Assembly (NCBI GenBank): GCA_023427545.1
Contig: JAEZBF010000240.1
Location: 1-6,853 of the forward strand
Direction: 5' to 3'
DNA length: 6,853 bases
Source: Pseudomonadota bacterium
Lineage (GTDB): Bacteria > Pseudomonadota > Alphaproteobacteria > Rhizobiales > Devosiaceae
How positions within the stretch are numbered: the first letter of the stretch is position 1; each line of letters begins with the position of its first letter. Below, one piece after another: positions 5,144-6,853 of the stretch. The position numbers and the translations under genes were made by a program. A model generated the notes under the pieces. It saw only the letters and a program-made list of their open reading frames with translations, made no database searches and was not told the origin of the DNA.

Positions 5144-6438
5144 CTGCGCTCGTTATCTCCAACGCCCGGATACTCGATCCGGCGACCGATCGCGATTTCC
5201 GCGGGGCATTGCTCGTCGAGAACGACGTGATCATGGAGATGGTCGAAGGGGCAGCGCCCGGTAGACCGGAGGGCGCCGAGCCCATCGATGCCGGCGGCCT
5301 CATCCTTGCTCCCGGGCTGATCGACATGCGCGTCTTCACCGGCGAGCCTGGGCATGAATACCGCGAGACGCTGCAAAGCGCCGGCGAGGCGGCGGCTGCC
5401 GGCGGCGTGACGACCTTCGTGATGATGCCGGATACGCTTCCCGTAATCGACGATGCAGCGCTCATCGACTTTCTCATCCGGCGCGCCAAGGCGACCGCAT
5501 GCGTCAATGTGCTGCCGGCTGGAGCACTGACGCGCGGCCTGCGCGGCGAGGAGATCACCGAGTTCGGATTGCTGAGCGAAGCCGGGGCTGTCTGCTTCTC
5601 GGACGGCCGCCGCTCGATCCAGTCGGCGGGCCTGATGCGCGCGGCCTTGACCTACGCGGCCAACTTCGACAAGCCCGTCGTCCATCACACGGCCGAACAG
5701 AGCCTGGTCGGCGACGGGGTGATGAACGAGGGGGCGTTCGCCACCGTGCTGGGGCTGCGCGGCATCCCCCGCGAAGCCGAGACCGTGCCGCTCGCCCGCG
5801 ACCTCCAGCTCGCTGCTGCCACTGGCGCGCGCTACCACGCCGCCCAGATTTCGACCGCCGCGTCGGTCGCGCTGATTGCAGCCGCAAAGGAGCCCGGCAA
5901 ACCCATCTCCTGTGGCGCCTCGATCAACAGTCTGGCGCTTAATGAGAATGACGTCGGCTCTTATCGCACGTACTTCAAGCTGAACCCGCCGCTGCGTTCC
6001 GAGGACGACCGGCAGGCCTTGGTCCACGGTCTGCGGAGTGGAGTCGTCGACGTCATCCACTCCGACCACGACCCGCAGGACACGGAGGTAAAGCGCCGCC
6101 CCTTCGCGGAGGCCGCGGACGGTGCGATCGGTCTCGAGACGATGCTCGCCGCCGCCCTGCGGCTGGTTCACTCGGGAGATGTGCCGCTGATGACGGTTCT
6201 TCGAGCGATGACCTCGCGGCCGGCCGACATCCTCGGTTTGGCAGCCGGGCGCCTGACCCGCGGTGCTCCCGCCGACCTCGTTCTGATCGACCCCGACTAT
6301 CCCTGGCAGTTGACGGAGCGGAGCATTCGATCGCGCTCCCGCAACACCGCGTTCGAAGGCGCGCGGCTTACTGGCAAAGTGATGCGGACCTTCGTTTCCG
6401 GCCGGCAGGTCTTCGCACACGAGGAGGACACACGATGA
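5140..6438 (+). CDS. pyrC: Dihydroorotase-like protein, probably non-catalytic
   Basis: This 432-residue amidohydrolase-fold protein is related to class I dihydroorotase, which interconverts carbamoyl-aspartate and dihydroorotate. Family features are clear: EPG.EYRETL after the first metal strand, AAAAGGVTTFVMMPDT (83-98), LNENDVGSYRTYFKLNPPLR (267-286), and a C-terminal APADLVLIDPD (376-386). Metal ligands are lost, however. The usual HxH is Arg64-Val-Phe66 (DMRVF), and the histidine of the HVST motif is Gln236 (AAQIST). Asp155, the histidines at 182-183 and Asp309 (SDHDPQD) remain. The catalytic zinc site therefore looks incomplete, as in the PyrC' proteins that act as structural partners of aspartate carbamoyltransferase in Pseudomonas. 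The TTG start shares TTGA (5140-5143) with the pyrB stop and lacks a strong ribosome site, pointing to translational coupling. Databases commonly label such proteins pyrC. Confidence 0.93.
   Translation: MTALVISNARILDPATDRDFRGALLVENDVIMEMVEGAAPGRPEGAEPIDAGGLILAPGLIDMRVFTGEPGHEYRETLQSAGEAAAAGGVTTFVMMPDTLPVIDDAALIDFLIRRAKATACVNVLPAGALTRGLRGEEITEFGLLSEAGAVCFSDGRRSIQSAGLMRAALTYAANFDKPVVHHTAEQSLVGDGVMNEGAFATVLGLRGIPREAETVPLARDLQLAAATGARYHAAQISTAASVALIAAAKEPGKPISCGASINSLALNENDVGSYRTYFKLNPPLRSEDDRQALVHGLRSGVVDVIHSDHDPQDTEVKRRPFAEAADGAIGLETMLAAALRLVHSGDVPLMTVLRAMTSRPADILGLAAGRLTRGAPADLVLIDPDYPWQLTERSIRSRSRNTAFEGARLTGKVMRTFVSGRQVFAHEEDTR
6422..6427 (+). promoter_or_regulatory. Ribosome binding site of plsY, inside pyrC
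   Basis: AGGAGG lies 7 bases before the plsY ATG at 6435, within the last codons of the pyrC-like gene. It is one of the strongest ribosome sites in the window and fixes the plsY start. Confidence 0.75.
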
Positions 6439-6853
6439 TCGCCATGAATGTCATCCTCGCGGCGGTGCTGGGATACCTTCTGGGCTCCATCCCGTTCGGA
6501 CTGCTGATCACCAGGGGCGCCGGCATGGGTGACGTCCGCAAGATCGGTTCAGGCAATATCGGTGCTACCAACGTCCTGCGCACCGGACGCCGCGACCTGG
6601 CAGCCGCGACGCTGCTCCTCGATGCCGCAAAGGGCGTTGCCGCCGTGCTGCTGACCCGCTGGCTCTGGGGTGACGATGCGGCGATGATGGCCGGGCTCGC
6701 CGCCTTCATCGGTCATTGCTTTCCCGTATGGCTCAACTTCAAGGGCGGCAAAGGCGTCGCCGTATTCATTGGCGTGCTGCTCGGCCTTGCCTGGCCTGTG
6801 GGGCTGATCTTCTGCGCGGTGTGGCTGGTGATCGCACTCGCCCAGAAGATGTC
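6435..6853 (+). CDS. plsY: Acyl-phosphate:glycerol-3-phosphate acyltransferase, 3' end cut off by the window edge
   Basis: PlsY is an inner-membrane enzyme that moves the acyl group from acyl phosphate to glycerol 3-phosphate, giving lysophosphatidic acid, the first step of phospholipid synthesis. The window holds the first 139 residues of roughly 200. All three conserved cytoplasmic motifs are visible: GSGNIGATN (38-46), LDAAKG (62-67) and GHCFPVWLNFKGGKGVA (93-109). Hydrophobic segments at about 5-25, 54-75, 84-100 and 108-136 fit its multi-pass topology. The ATG overlaps the pyrC stop as ATGA (6435-6438). No odd residues were seen. Confidence 0.96.
   Translation, partial: MIAMNVILAAVLGYLLGSIPFGLLITRGAGMGDVRKIGSGNIGATNVLRTGRRDLAAATLLLDAAKGVAAVLLTRWLWGDDAAMMAGLAAFIGHCFPVWLNFKGGKGVAVFIGVLLGLAWPVGLIFCAVWLVIALAQKM

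Noticed and set aside
4936..6420. A 494-codon open frame on the minus strand opposite the pyrC-like gene
   Set aside because: It lies antisense to a clearly recognisable gene and shows no known domain. Long antisense frames are common in GC-rich genomes with strong third-base bias.
1..6853. Mobile elements, CRISPR arrays, tRNA or rRNA genes
   Set aside because: No repeat arrays, inverted terminal repeats, transposase motifs or RNA gene signatures were seen by eye.

Overview
The window is GC-rich and densely coding. The gene set and protein sequences point to an alphaproteobacterium, most likely of the order Sphingomonadales. The evidence for this is the character of GatC, GatA and RuvX, the ruvX-pyrB-pyrC-plsY gene order, and a dihydroorotase-like protein carrying DMRVF where active enzymes have DMHVH. 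The placement comes from recalled family features, not from a search.

Two divergent gene clusters start from a 66-base gap at 3555-3620. The leftward cluster (minus strand, read from right to left) holds: a 176-residue protein whose N-terminus resembles a metallo-beta-lactamase fold but which lacks the metal motif; gatC; a GNAT acetyltransferase; gatA; and a pentapeptide-repeat protein cut off by the left edge. GatC and GatA are two of the three subunits of the tRNA-dependent amidotransferase GatCAB, which makes Gln-tRNA(Gln) and/or Asn-tRNA(Asn). gatB is not in the window and may lie further left.

The rightward cluster (plus strand) holds ruvX (YqgF family), pyrB (aspartate carbamoyltransferase), a pyrC-like gene and plsY (acyl-phosphate glycerol-3-phosphate acyltransferase, cut off by the right edge). 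pyrB overlaps pyrC by 4 bases and pyrC overlaps plsY by 4 bases, so the three are probably translated from one message. The PyrC-like protein has lost three of the expected metal-binding histidines. It is therefore probably a non-catalytic partner of PyrB, with the working dihydroorotase encoded elsewhere.

Most of the window is ordinary housekeeping sequence. Three things stand out. The pentapeptide-repeat protein matches the layout of Qnr quinolone-resistance proteins, including positions equivalent to both of their loops, and it has no ordinary start codon where its coding signal begins. Two proteins, the PyrC-like and the metallo-beta-lactamase-like ones, look like enzyme folds that have lost their active sites. 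An acetyltransferase gene is inserted between gatC and gatA. I saw no RNA genes, mobile elements, CRISPR arrays or long repeats. No gap between genes exceeds about 80 bases.
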